Below are positions 55,471 through 63,518 of a DNA stretch of 64,000 nt, one piece after another. The translations under genes and the position numbers were made by a program. The stretch is from NCBI GenBank assembly GCA_022826385.1, contig JAJDUZ010000001.1, forward strand, positions 1 to 64,000, read 5' to 3'. The stretch comes from Silicimonas sp. GTDB lineage: Bacteria; Pseudomonadota; Alphaproteobacteria; Rhodobacterales; Rhodobacteraceae. A model generated the notes under the pieces. It did not search any database. It was not told the DNA's origin and worked only from the letters and a program-made list of their open reading frames with translations. How positions within the stretch are numbered: position 1 is the first letter of the stretch; each line of letters opens with the position of its first letter.

Positions 55471-56144
55471 TCCCCAAGCCTCACCATGCTGCGGCCCACT
55501 TCGCGCTCTAGCTTCCGGCGCATGGCGCGTTCAAAGTCGTCATAATCCCGCGCCTGCTGCACAAAGGCATTCGGTCCCTTGATCACTTCGTCGCGGTAGT
55601 ATTCCGTCAACCCGCGCAGATCGGTCGCCCCGCCGATGGTCAGCGCGTTCACCGTCACGGCGTCCAACGGAAAGTGCTTGTAAGCCAGCTTGGGCGGGAA
55701 CCCGTGATTGTTCTCGCCATCCCCCGACACATCGATCGTCTGTCGTTCACAGGCGGGAGCGTCACCCAGAACGCCAGCCGCGTAGCCAAGCGCGGCCCCG
55801 ATGGCAGTCGGGAACCCGGTCGAGCCGCGTTGCGCGGTCGACAAGGCCTCGGCGGCGGCCAGTAAATCCTCGCTGGAACGGATCATCCGCCAGTCCAGCA
55901 TCATGCGCTGGTTCCATTGCCCGCTCCACTCAAAGGCGGCCAGCGCCACGTGCTGTGGCGCTGACAGAAAGGCGGCCTGAACCTCGGGCGCGATCAGCGC
56001 GGCGGCCAAACCGTTCCGTTGAGCCATGTACTCGCGCTGGTCGACCGAGGCCGAAGCGTCCAGCGCCAGCAGCAAGGCCAAGCGGCAGGCCAAAAGGGGC
56101 GTCGGCACAAGCGCCAGAACTGCCCCGATCAGCGCAGGGCGCAT
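55467..56144 (-). CDS. DUF1194 von Willebrand-like exported protein (second of pair)
   Basis: 225 aa. Signal peptide (MRPALIGAVLALVPTPLLAC). DASASVD (DxSxS) near 30 and DVSGDGENN near 143 match its neighbour, so the two are diverged paralogues. I chose ATG 56142-56144 overlapping the VOC stop (TGATG). The frame runs upstream to 56312 but lies inside the VOC gene. Confidence 0.88.
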   Translation of the reverse strand: MRPALIGAVLALVPTPLLACRLALLLALDASASVDQREYMAQRNGLAAALIAPEVQAAFLSAPQHVALAAFEWSGQWNQRMMLDWRMIRSSEDLLAAAEALSTAQRGSTGFPTAIGAALGYAAGVLGDAPACERQTIDVSGDGENNHGFPPKLAYKHFPLDAVTVNALTIGGATDLRGLTEYYRDEVIKGPNAFVQQARDYDDFERAMRRKLEREVGRSMVRLGE

Positions 56145-56572
56145 CACCAGTGCCCGGTGTTCCCCATGCTGGCCCAGGGCTCGGCCGGGGCAAGGCTGTC
56201 GCCCGCCTGCAGAAGCTCGATGGACACGTTGTCGGGCGAACGCACGAACGCCATGTGACCGTCGCGCGGCGGACGGTTGATGGTCACACCGGCATCCATC
56301 AGCTTTTGGCACATGTCATAGATGTTATCGACGCGGATCGCGATATGCCCGAAATGCCGGCTGTCATTCGGCAAGCCATCATCGCCATCCCAGTTATAGG
56401 TCAGCTCCAGCGTGTCGCGGTCGTCGCCTTCGGCTTTCATGTGCACATTGGTGAAACGCGCCTCGTCGTTCACCCAACGCCGATCCTCGACAAATCCCAG
56501 CATTTCGTAAAACGCCTGGCTCTTCTCCAGGTCCAGAACGCGCACCATCGTGTGCAGGTATTGCGTGGCCAT
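56144..56572 (-). CDS. gloA: Lactoylglutathione lyase-like VOC protein
   Basis: 142 aa. Glyoxalase I type: LHTMVRVLDLEKSQAFYEMLGF at the start, LTYNWDGDDGLPNDSRHFGHIAIRVDNIY in the middle, and FVRSPDNVSIELLQ at the end, with H, E, H and E metal ligands. Detoxifies methylglyoxal with glutathione. GGAGG precedes the ATG. It is first of the operon with the DUF1194 pair. Confidence 0.9.
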   Translation of the reverse strand: MATQYLHTMVRVLDLEKSQAFYEMLGFVEDRRWVNDEARFTNVHMKAEGDDRDTLELTYNWDGDDGLPNDSRHFGHIAIRVDNIYDMCQKLMDAGVTINRPPRDGHMAFVRSPDNVSIELLQAGDSLAPAEPWASMGNTGHW

Positions 56573-56661
56573 CCTGTCATCCTCCGTTTTGGTTTGGGAG
56601 TACCCTAGGGGATGCGCCGGGTTTCACAAGTCACGGGGCGGTGAGAGGCGGGAAGACACCG

Positions 56662-56701
56662 CAAAAAAGACAGGCCGCGTAACCGAAGCTGCGCGGCCTG
56701 T
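56662..56701 (-). terminator. Rho-independent terminator after the Tat SnoaL gene
   Basis: A 10-bp inverted repeat, ACAGGCCGCG (56670-56679) with CGCGGCCTGT (56692-56701), has a 12-base loop. Read on the minus strand it is followed by CTTTTTTGC. It lies just past the stop at 56717. Confidence 0.88.
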
Positions 56702-56716
56702 TCGTCTGTCTTGGCG

Positions 56717-57202
56717 TCAAGCGCCGTGAAACGCTCGGCTGACAGCATAGCTGTCTTCGAACCAGTTCCAGAGAACCACCTGACCGTTCCGAACCTTGGC
56801 GCGAAGCGCGAAATAGAACGGCTCGGTCTCGACACCCGAAACGGTAAGCCTTGTTTTCATCCGGCCAAACACGGCCACCGTATCGCCCGAGGCAAAGGCA
56901 TCCTCGTTTTCCCAAAGCGTCGTCTGGACGTTCTGCGAGAAGGTGCCAAGAAAGCCGAAGATGGTCTCTTTGCCCTCCCATCTGCCGATCCATGGCAGGC
57001 TGGCATCCCCTTCATTCTGCCAGACCATGTCATCGGCCATCAGGGCTGACATGGCGTTCATGTCGCCGCTGCCCATGGCGCCCATGAACGCCATCACGGT
57101 GTCAAACGTGGCTTGGCTTTCGTCGGCCTGCGCCCCACCCGCCGTCATCACGACGGCCCCTGCGACACTGGCCGAACCAGCAAGAAGTTCGCGTCTTTGC
57201 AT
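56717..57202 (-). CDS. SnoaL-like exported protein with Tat signal
   Basis: 161 aa. Twin-arginine signal QRRELLAGSASVAGAVVMTA near the start, then a SnoaL/NTF2-like barrel (DTVMAFMGAMGSGDMNAMSALMADDMVW, then FYFALRAKVRNGQVVLWNWFED). I chose ATG 57200-57202 because GGAGAG lies upstream. The second gene of a pair with the next SnoaL gene; overlap is avoided by this start. Ligand or substrate unknown. Confidence 0.8.
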   Translation of the reverse strand: MQRRELLAGSASVAGAVVMTAGGAQADESQATFDTVMAFMGAMGSGDMNAMSALMADDMVWQNEGDASLPWIGRWEGKETIFGFLGTFSQNVQTTLWENEDAFASGDTVAVFGRMKTRLTVSGVETEPFYFALRAKVRNGQVVLWNWFEDSYAVSRAFHGA

Positions 57203-57227
57203 GAATTTCTCTCCATCTGCGTGCGCG

Positions 57228-57707
57228 TCACTGGCCCGACAATTGTTGCAGGGCACCGGCCCAGTCTTCGACATGCCAGGTGCGGACGATCTTGCCGTCT
57301 TCCAGCTGGTGAATGTCGATCGTCAGGATGTCGAAGCCCCGGCCTTGTCCGTCGACACCGAAGAGCGGCCCGGCAGGCGTTGCCGTGGCGCGGCTGCGCA
57401 CGGTCACGAAGTCGCCGGCGACGTGCATGTCCTGTACCGCCCAGTCGAGGTCAGGCATCAACTGTGCGAAGCCGCCCATCTGGCCGACAAAGGCGTCGCG
57501 GGTTTTGTTCTTGCCCGAATAGTCGCCGATGCTTTCCCAGTTTTCCGAGGTGGCCGCCTTAAACGCAGCGACATGCTCGGCTGAACCGGGGTTCGACAGC
57601 AGGTCATAGAACACCTGAACGGTGTCGGAATTGTCAGCGTTTGCGGTTCCGGCCAAAGCGGTCAGAGCCAGCGTTGCAGCGGCAAGAGTGGTCTTGGCAG
57701 TGGTCAT
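57228..57707 (-). CDS. Exported SnoaL-like polyketide-cyclase-type protein
   Basis: 159 aa. Sec signal peptide (MTTAKTTLAAATLALTALAG, cleavage after ANA). The SnoaL fold (VQVFYDLLSNPGSAEHVAAF, then FDILTIDIHQLEDGKIVRTWHVEDW) is clear. Cyclase activity is not implied, since many members bind other ligands. Divergent from a LysR gene across a 122-bp gap that should hold the regulator's target. Confidence 0.83.
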   Translation of the reverse strand: MTTAKTTLAAATLALTALAGTANADNSDTVQVFYDLLSNPGSAEHVAAFKAATSENWESIGDYSGKNKTRDAFVGQMGGFAQLMPDLDWAVQDMHVAGDFVTVRSRATATPAGPLFGVDGQGRGFDILTIDIHQLEDGKIVRTWHVEDWAGALQQLSGQ

Positions 57708-57829
57708 CGAAGTCTCTCCTTGTTCATGGGCGGACCTGACCCAATTGGCCGCCTGCCCAGAACATGGACAAAGGAAGAGAAGCGCATAAGATAGGACAAA
57801 TTAGTTTTACTGTTCGGAAATTGTGAAGA

Positions 57830-58714
57830 ATGATCGACCTGCTTCGGCAAATGGCCATCTTCGCGAAAACCGTGGATCACGGGTCGTTTCGCGGGGCTGC
57901 AAAAGCGCTGAACCTGTCGCCCTCGGTCGTCAGCCATCACATTTCCCAGTTGGAGGAACAACTAGGAACGGCGCTTCTCTATCGCTCGACCCGGAAGCTC
58001 TCGGTGACTGATGACGGGGCACGCCTGCTGGTGCAGGCGCGTGCCATGGTCTCGGCGGCCGAGGCCGGACTGGAAGACCTTGCCGACCGGGGGCGCGAGT
58101 TATCGGGCCAGTTGAGCCTGACGATGCCCGCCGTGATGACGCAGACAGTGGTGACCGAGCGCATCGCCACGTTCAGCGCGGCCCATCCCAACGTGCATCT
58201 GACCATCGATTTCTCGGACACACGGCGCGAATTGATTGGCGCGGGGTTCGATCTGGCCATTCGGATGGGCTGGTTGGCCGACAGTGCGCTCAAGGCCCGC
58301 AAGCTGTTCGATCTGGATCGCTTTCTGGTGGCGTCACCGGAGTTCCTTGAAGCCCAAACGCCTCCTGAAGTCCCGAAAGACCTTGAAAGCTGGAGCTGGC
58401 TTGAACTTTCGCCCGTCCCGTTGAAACCACGTTTCAAGCTGCCAAACGGGAAAACCACGACCATCCGTCCAAGCCCGCGGATCCGGGTGAACGACGCTCA
58501 CGCCCTCCGCCATCTGGCGCGCTCCGGCGCCGGGTTGGCGATCTTGCCCGACCGGCTTGTGAAACGCGACCTGTCGGACGGCGTTCTTGCCCGTCTGCGC
58601 CCCGAATGGGCGCTGGACCCGATCGGTGTCTATGTCGTCTGGCCGCCCAATGCGCCGAAGGGCGGGTTGATCGCCCGGTTGGTGCAAACACTCGCCGGGG
58701 CGGACCCTGCCTAG
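57830..58714 (+). CDS. LysR-family transcriptional regulator
   Basis: 294 aa. HTH at about 3-62 (LLRQMAIFAKTVDHGSFRGAAKAL, then SVVSHHISQLEEQLGTALLYRSTRKL). The effector domain follows. The intergenic sequence has ACAAATT and AAATTGT in imperfect inverted order about 15 bases apart, just before the ATG. The likely target is the adjacent SnoaL operon. Effector unknown. Confidence 0.9.
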   Translation: MIDLLRQMAIFAKTVDHGSFRGAAKALNLSPSVVSHHISQLEEQLGTALLYRSTRKLSVTDDGARLLVQARAMVSAAEAGLEDLADRGRELSGQLSLTMPAVMTQTVVTERIATFSAAHPNVHLTIDFSDTRRELIGAGFDLAIRMGWLADSALKARKLFDLDRFLVASPEFLEAQTPPEVPKDLESWSWLELSPVPLKPRFKLPNGKTTTIRPSPRIRVNDAHALRHLARSGAGLAILPDRLVKRDLSDGVLARLRPEWALDPIGVYVVWPPNAPKGGLIARLVQTLAGADPA

Positions 58715-58719
58715 CGGGG

Positions 58720-58728
58720 TTATCCACA
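58720..58728 (+). promoter_or_regulatory. Perfect DnaA-box sequence
   Basis: TTATCCACA, six bases after the LysR stop and upstream of thyX. See the copies at 7348 and 60752. Confidence 0.3.
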
Positions 58729-58813
58729 GGAATCCCCAGTTACCCCCAACATATCGTGTTGAGCGCCTTGGAAACCCCACTATGATGGGAAAACCAAAAG
58801 TGCGGAGGCAGGC

Positions 58814-59731
58814 ATGAACATGGAAAACGATACCCCCCAAACCCCTGAGCAGGAAATCGAAGCTCTTCGCGCCACCACCTATCAGACCCGCCGCGCCACC
58901 AGCCCGGGGATGGAGGCGCATCTTTACACCATCCACCCGGTCCTCGATCACGGCTTCGTCCGCGTCATCGACTATATGGGGGACGACGCCGCCATCACGC
59001 AGGCCGCGCGCGTCAGCTATGGCAAGGGCACCAAGGCGGTCTCGAATGACGAGGGGCTGATCCGCTACCTGATGCGCCACTGGCACTCGACGCCGTTCGA
59101 GATGTGCGAGCTGAAACTGCACGTCAAACTGCCCGTCTTCGTCGCCCGTCAGTGGATCCGCCACCGCACCGCGAACGTGAACGAATACTCGGCCCGCTAC
59201 TCGATCCTTGACCGCGAATTCTACATCCCCCGCGTCGAGGACCTTGCCGCCCAGTCCACCACCAACAACCAGGGCCGGGGCGACACGCTGGAAGGTGACG
59301 AGGCGCAGCGCGTCCTCGATTATCTGCGCGACGACGCCATGCGCGCTTATGACCATTACGAGGAGATGATCAGCCAGGACGGCCAGCAGGGCCTCGCGCG
59401 CGAGCTTGCCCGCATGAACCTGCCCGCCAATGTCTATACCCAGTGGTACTGGAAGGTCGACCTGCACAACCTGTTCCACTTCCTGCGCCTCCGCGCCGAC
59501 GCCCACGCCCAATACGAGATCCGCGTCTATGCCGACGAAATCTGTCGTCTGGTCAAAGACTGGGTGCCGTTCGCCTATGCCGCCTTCGAGGACTACCGGC
59601 TGGGCGGTGCAACGTTAAGCGGCAAGGCGCTGGAATGCCTGCGCCGGATGCTGGCCGGGGAAGAGGTGACGCAGGAGACCTCGGGGATGAGCAAGGGGGA
59701 ATGGCGGGAGTTTGAGGCCACGCTGAAGTAG
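58814..59731 (+). CDS. thyX: FAD-dependent thymidylate synthase ThyX
   Basis: Makes dTMP from dUMP using FAD, NADPH and methylenetetrahydrofolate. 305 aa. The ThyX motif RHR-x7-S is [11 protein letters not shown] at 116-126. RBS GCGGAGG precedes. Two ATGs (58814 and 58820) are usable. It complements dut on the same chromosome. Confidence 0.96.
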   Translation: MNMENDTPQTPEQEIEALRATTYQTRRATSPGMEAHLYTIHPVLDHGFVRVIDYMGDDAAITQAARVSYGKGTKAVSNDEGLIRYLMRHWHSTPFEMCELKLHVKLPVFVARQWIRHRTANVNEYSARYSILDREFYIPRVEDLAAQSTTNNQGRGDTLEGDEAQRVLDYLRDDAMRAYDHYEEMISQDGQQGLARELARMNLPANVYTQWYWKVDLHNLFHFLRLRADAHAQYEIRVYADEICRLVKDWVPFAYAAFEDYRLGGATLSGKALECLRRMLAGEEVTQETSGMSKGEWREFEATLK

Positions 59732-59775
59732 GTCGGGGCTTGGTCTGGCTCAGCTGTCCCTTGGCTTACGCGAAT

Positions 59776-59793
59776 GCCGGGATTAATCCCGGC
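59776..59793. repeat. REP palindrome 1 (next to RAYT stop)
   Basis: GCCGGGATTAATCCCGGC is a perfect palindrome that directly abuts the TAG stop of the RAYT gene. Together with flanks GTAGG it matches the two palindromes inside the gene. Confidence 0.85.
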
Positions 59794-60324
59794 CTACAAT
59801 TCATACCTATGGTGGTCTCGGTGATACGACGAAAACGGCCAATCGCCCGGTAACTCGACAAAACCGTGCTTAACCGGGTTGAACCAACAATACTCAACAT
59901 GGGCCCGATAATCCCGCTCATCGCGGATGTGGTGTTCCCAAAACCGCCGCTGCCATATCGCCACTTCGCCCTTTTCCACCCGTAGGCCGGGGTTTACCCC
60001 GGCATACCGTCCTGAAGCCACGGGTGGAAACCGAGATGGCGGGGTAAACCCCGCCCTACACAGGCTCTGAGAAAACTGCGCTTTGATTGCTCCCCACCGC
60101 GTCGAATAATCCGCGTCGCCCTTTGGCAATGTCCAAACGGCGTGCATGTGATCCGGCAATACAACCCATGCGTCGATCCGAAACGGATGCGCGGTGTGTG
60201 TTTTGCGGACGGCCTCCCGCAGAAGGTCGATCTTGCTGACCAACAAATCACCGCCGCGCTCTGCCAATGTCACCGTGAAGAACACGGTAGCTCCTTTGAT
60301 CCTCGGGCGCAGATAGGTCGACAT
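59794..60324 (-). CDS. REP-associated tyrosine transposase (RAYT)
   Basis: 176 aa. Y1/HUH family: the HUH pair H59-x-H61 is in VVLPDHMHAVWTLP, and the catalytic tyrosine is likely Y145 in YCWFNPVKHGFV. RAYTs cut and join REP palindromes. Residues about 90-113 are encoded by two REP palindromes in opposite orientation, kept in frame. I chose ATG 60322-60324 (MSTYLRPRIKGATVFFTVTL), as the open frame to 60759 is not family-like. Probably a domesticated single copy. Confidence 0.9.
   Translation of the reverse strand: MSTYLRPRIKGATVFFTVTLAERGGDLLVSKIDLLREAVRKTHTAHPFRIDAWVVLPDHMHAVWTLPKGDADYSTRWGAIKAQFSQSLCRAGFTPPSRFPPVASGRYAGVNPGLRVEKGEVAIWQRRFWEHHIRDERDYRAHVEYCWFNPVKHGFVELPGDWPFSSYHRDHHRYEL
59986..60003. 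repeat. REP palindrome 2 (inside RAYT)
   Basis: GCCGGGGTTTACCCCGGC, preceded by GTAG and followed by ATACC. It is inside the RAYT coding sequence. Confidence 0.85.
60038..60055. repeat. REP palindrome 3 (inside RAYT, inverted)
   Basis: GGCGGGGTAAACCCCGCC followed by CTACA. As the reverse complement it shares the GTAGG head with REP 2, so the two form an inverted pair about 34 bases apart. Confidence 0.85.
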
Positions 60325-60417
60325 GTGGTCCCGATGACGAAACAAGCTTAACACTTGGTTTGCAGCCCCAAACAATCCGCCCAACTCTCGCCCAACTCCC
60401 CCGCTATCCCCGTCCAC

Positions 60418-60651
60418 ATGACGGTGAAATCGTTCCTTCAGACCTTCAACCTCGCGCTCGGCCTGCTGGTGGCGCTGGTCATCGGCGCGTTCGGGGCCTT
60501 GTTGCTCTATGCGGCATGGGTGCTGCAGGACGGGACCTTCTGGCTTGGCGTCTTTGGAGGCTGTCTTGTCCTCTTGTCGGCGGTCATGATGTATCGGCGG
60601 GTGACGATCCTTGGCGTGCTCGAAGCGCTGCCGTGGACCACGTGGAACTGA
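60418..60651 (+). CDS. Small two-helix membrane protein
   Basis: 77 aa (start MTVKSFLQTF). Two hydrophobic helices at about 12-35 and 43-60 (LGLLVALVIGAFGALLLYAAW, then FWLGVFGGCLVLLSAVMM). No family recognised. Its 5' end is 94 bases from the RAYT start (divergent). Same frame is open upstream to 60355, but that part is not protein-like and has no site. Confidence 0.62.
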   Translation: MTVKSFLQTFNLALGLLVALVIGAFGALLLYAAWVLQDGTFWLGVFGGCLVLLSAVMMYRRVTILGVLEALPWTTWN

Positions 60652-60732
60652 CCCGCGCACCGACAGAATACCGACGTTACACCGACGTGGCACCGAGGCC
60701 CGAAATCGCCTGTTTTCGCCAAAAAGGGTAAA

Positions 60733-60748
60733 CGCAGCGCGCGCTGCG
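60733..60748 (+). terminator. Possible short terminator
   Basis: CGCAGCGCGCGCTGCG is a perfect palindrome followed by ATTTTAT, downstream of the small membrane protein. The stem is short, so termination is uncertain. Confidence 0.35.
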
Positions 60749-60751
60749 ATT

Positions 60752-60760
60752 TTATCCACA
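60752..60760 (+). promoter_or_regulatory. Perfect DnaA-box sequence
   Basis: TTATCCACA directly after the palindrome at 60733. Third copy in the window. Confidence 0.3.
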
Positions 60761-60813
60761 GGAACGTCATATAACCGTTACATTCCAGCCAAGTTCCGGG
60801 TTAGGCTTGGGGC

Positions 60814-61110
60814 ATGACCCGGATGATTGCCCTTTTGACGTGGCTCGCACTCCCGGGATCCGCGTTTGCGACCACGACCCTCACCGACGTGATCTGTTAT
60901 GACCGCGAAACCATGCTGCTGCGGCTCGAGCAGACGCATGGTGCCGAGCGTCAGGGGCGCGGTATGCGCGGCCCCGATGCCTTGCTGGAGATTTGGTCTA
61001 TCCCGTCGACCGGCGCGTGGACGCTGGTGCAGACCTACGCATCAGGTAAGTCCTGCATCGTCGCGATGGGCGATAATTGGGAAGCGCTGAAGCCCAAGGA
61101 CCCAGCGTAA
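60814..61110 (+). CDS. Small secreted hypothetical protein
   Basis: 98 aa. Signal peptide about 1-20 (MIALLTWLALPGSAFA). Two cysteines (in VICYDRE and KSCIVAMG) could form a disulfide. The fold appears beta-rich (LLEIWSIPSTGAWTLVQTY). No family recognised; expected periplasmic. The stop lies 29 bases from the convergent cold-shock gene. Confidence 0.7.
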   Translation: MTRMIALLTWLALPGSAFATTTLTDVICYDRETMLLRLEQTHGAERQGRGMRGPDALLEIWSIPSTGAWTLVQTYASGKSCIVAMGDNWEALKPKDPA

Positions 61111-61139
61111 CCACGTAAATTCAACAAGTTGGACGCTGG

Positions 61140-61346
61140 TTACAGCGCCTGCAACTCACCCGCATGCTGTCGGCCGTCACGGCCTTCGACCAACTCGTAG
61201 CCAATCTTCATATTGTCAGCGAGACCGGTCAGCCCGGCTTTCTCAACTGCGGAAATGTGCACAAAAATATCTTTGCCCCCGTCGTCAGGCGCAATGAACC
61301 CGTAACCCTTGGTGGTGTTAAACCATTTCACGGTGCCAGTAGGCAT
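61140..61346 (-). CDS. Cold-shock domain protein
   Basis: 68 aa. RNP1 KGYGFIAPD and RNP2 DIFVHIS are intact; the start MPTGTVKWFNTTKGYG is typical of CspA proteins. Single-stranded nucleic-acid binding chaperone. About 150 bases lie upstream before the divergent gene, enough for a structured leader as in other csp genes. Confidence 0.95.
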   Translation of the reverse strand: MPTGTVKWFNTTKGYGFIAPDDGGKDIFVHISAVEKAGLTGLADNMKIGYELVEGRDGRQHAGELQAL

Positions 61347-61497
61347 TAGTCTATTCCCTTATCGTCTCTCCCAGAGCGGCCGGGAGCTCTTGCGCATGCA
61401 ACCGGAAAACGCTCCGAGGCCCTACATGCACCCTTTCCAAATTGGGCCCTTTCCGCCAGAAAACAAGTAAAAGAAATGTAATAATGAGACTCTCGGC

Positions 61498-61824
61498 ATG
61501 TTAACGCTCTTTGGCCTCAAAACCTGCGACACTTGTCGCAAAGCACGCCGCGCTGCTGAAAATGCAGGCGTTTCGTTAACCTTTGTGGATGTGCGCGACA
61601 CCCCTCTAACCCCAGAACAACGCTCGCGTTTCCTTGACGCCTTCGGGGATGCGCTGATCAATCGAAAGTCGACAACGTGGCGCACCCTCAGCGAAGCCGA
61701 GCGCGAATTGCCCGCCGAGACCCTTCTCGAGGCTCATCCAACCTTGATGAAGCGCCCGGTGATTGACGGGGCCACGTTAACCCTTGGTTGGACAAAAGAC
61801 GTAGAGGCAACCCATCTTGGATAA
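61498..61824 (+). CDS. ArsC/Spx-like thioredoxin-fold protein
   Basis: 108 aa. CxxC at about 10-13 (LKTCDTCRKARRAAE). The family is the ArsC/Spx/YffB group; the resolving residues for arsenate reduction are not all evident, so reductase activity is uncertain. Starts ATG at 61498. Divergent from the cold-shock gene. Confidence 0.85.
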   Translation: MLTLFGLKTCDTCRKARRAAENAGVSLTFVDVRDTPLTPEQRSRFLDAFGDALINRKSTTWRTLSEAERELPAETLLEAHPTLMKRPVIDGATLTLGWTKDVEATHLG

Positions 61825-61874
61825 TCCCCTCCAGACGCTTAAGTTCGCGTCACGACAAGAGGAAGGGCAGTTTC

Positions 61875-62243
61875 ATGCGTAATTCGGCAACCGCACTGGG
61901 TATGATCGGCGGTATCCTGGCACTTATCATGGGGATCATCAGCTTCGGCTATACCGAGTTGACCGCACAAGAGCAGGTCCGAAACCTTGATTTCCTGCCT
62001 TTGCCGGAAAACCCCGAGCTTCTTCGCGCGATGAGCGTGATTGCCCCGCTCCTCGCGATCGCGGGCGCCGGCATGGCGCGCTATCGGGCGCTTTGGGGTG
62101 GTTTGCTTCTGCTGGTGGCGGCCTTCGTGATCTATACGACCTTCACCAATTTCTTTGCCATCTTCCCGGCGGCGATGTGTGGTCTGGCGGCTATCCTCGC
62201 GATAGCTGCAGGTCGTCCTGATAAGGAGACGTCTCACTTCTGA
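61875..62243 (+). CDS. Small membrane protein with four hydrophobic segments
   Basis: 122 aa. Helices near 7-24, 56-70, 74-90 and 94-110 (LGMIGGILALIMGIISF, MSVIAPLLAIAGAGMA, LWGGLLLLVAAFVIYTTF, FFAIFPAAMCGLAAILAIA). DUF4064-like by appearance, not certain. RBS GAGGAAGGG. Its 3' end overlaps the DoxX gene by 53 bases (convergent). A longer frame from 61788 lies in the ArsC-like gene. Confidence 0.7.
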   Translation: MRNSATALGMIGGILALIMGIISFGYTELTAQEQVRNLDFLPLPENPELLRAMSVIAPLLAIAGAGMARYRALWGGLLLLVAAFVIYTTFTNFFAIFPAAMCGLAAILAIAAGRPDKETSHF

Positions 62244-62769
62244 GCATGAAGCGGTCGAGCGACAGTGGCCCGCCGCCCTTGAAGACGAGATACAACAGCA
62301 GGAACACCCAGAACGCACGCTGGTCGAGGATCGCGGCATCGCTGAGGTTGTCGAACCATGCGCCGGTTTCACCGCCATGCGCAAAGATGTCCGTCAGGCT
62401 TTGCACGATGACAAAGCCGATCATGCCAAATGCCGCCGCTCGGGTGAACAGGCCAAGGACAACCAGCGCTGGCAGCACAAACTCGGACCACGTGCCGGCA
62501 AGGATCACCAGTTTCTGGAACTGCGTGGCTTGCGTGATGTCATAGCTGGCCGCCTCAGCCCCTTTCGGGAAGATCTGCGCGAAGGCGTTGAAGCTGGGCG
62601 AGAACAGCCCCGAGAAGTCGTCGCCCACTTTCGTCAGGCCAGAATTCCAGAAATAGACCAGCAGGACGGCCGCGAAGACAAAGCGCGCCAGAGTGGTCAA
62701 AACCGGTGTCGACATCGGCTCGGTCCACGACAGCGCACGGTCGGGCAGGGACAAAAGGGTGCGGATCAT
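62191..62769 (-). CDS. DoxX-family membrane protein (BufD-like)
   Basis: 192 aa with four hydrophobic helices (LARFVFAAVLLVYFWNSGLTKV, FVLPALVVLGLFTRAAAFGMI and others), the DoxX pattern. In bufferin-type operons a DoxX protein follows DUF692 and DUF2063, as here. It overlaps the DUF2063 stop by four bases (ATGA). Possible role: electron transfer or membrane step in copper handling. Ends inside the convergent gene at 61875-62243. Confidence 0.85.
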   Translation of the reverse strand: MIRTLLSLPDRALSWTEPMSTPVLTTLARFVFAAVLLVYFWNSGLTKVGDDFSGLFSPSFNAFAQIFPKGAEAASYDITQATQFQKLVILAGTWSEFVLPALVVLGLFTRAAAFGMIGFVIVQSLTDIFAHGGETGAWFDNLSDAAILDQRAFWVFLLLYLVFKGGGPLSLDRFMLRSETSPYQDDLQLSRG

Positions 62770-63518
62770 GGGGTGTCTCCAATGTCAGTGATTGCATTCG
62801 CGCCGATCAGCAGGGTCAGCATATGCGACAGGTCGAAGCCCTCGGCTTCGGCAGCCGCTGTTTCGAAGGCGAGCCCAAGCGGGGCACCTTGCAAAAGCTG
62901 CGACAGGAACGTTCCGCCGCCCGCAGGCAGGCGAACCGGTTCGGGGTCCATCTCGGCGCGCAAGACGGCCACGTCTTCGCCGCCCGCTGTCGGCTTGGGT
63001 CCGCCGTTCATGTTGAAGTCCCAAAGCGCGAAGATCGGCCAAGGGGACCGGATCAATTGCAGCGATGGCGCAACGACAAGCGGGCTTGCCATCAGCACGT
63101 CAGGCGCCATGGCCTGTAAACGCGTCGGATCAATCGGGGCCGCGTCGGCAGCGTGATAGCTTTTGCGCAGTGCCAGTTCCAAGCGCGCCACGTCCGGCAG
63201 GTATCCAAGCGACGCGGTTGGTTCGAACCGGGCAAGGAACTCGGGCATCTCGGCGCCATAAAACATCATCAAGGGGGATGACGGCGGATGTTGGCGCAGA
63301 AAAGCGCCGGCCAGCAGCTTGAAGTTGGCGTCGCCAACCAGCTTGCGGATCACCGCAAAGGCGGTTTCCAGCGCCTCGGTCAGCGAGACCGCCACGTTGT
63401 TCCTATAGACGTCAAAGCGACGGCCCGCCGGTTGTCCGACACCATCCGACAGGCCCGCGGGTCGGGGGGCGTCCGGCGTCAGCAACGCTTCGCGGAACAG
63501 GGTCTGGTCGACGCTCAC
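62766..63518 (-). CDS. DUF2063 protein (BufC/HvfC-like)
   Basis: About 250 aa. DUF2063 putative DNA-binding domain: [16 protein letters not shown] at the start, [33 protein letters not shown] at about 34-66. In MNIO systems this subunit pairs with the DUF692 enzyme and recruits the precursor peptide. I chose GTG 63516-63518 (MSVDQTLF), overlapping the DUF692 stop (GTGA). A frame further upstream to 63575 lies in that gene. Confidence 0.88.
   Translation of the reverse strand: MSVDQTLFREALLTPDAPRPAGLSDGVGQPAGRRFDVYRNNVAVSLTEALETAFAVIRKLVGDANFKLLAGAFLRQHPPSSPLMMFYGAEMPEFLARFEPTASLGYLPDVARLELALRKSYHAADAAPIDPTRLQAMAPDVLMASPLVVAPSLQLIRSPWPIFALWDFNMNGGPKPTAGGEDVAVLRAEMDPEPVRLPAGGGTFLSQLLQGAPLGLAFETAAAEAEGFDLSHMLTLLIGANAITDIGDTP

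Noticed and set aside
60325-60759. N-terminal extension of the RAYT protein
   Set aside because: Overlaps the small membrane protein and has no family character before MSTYLRPR.
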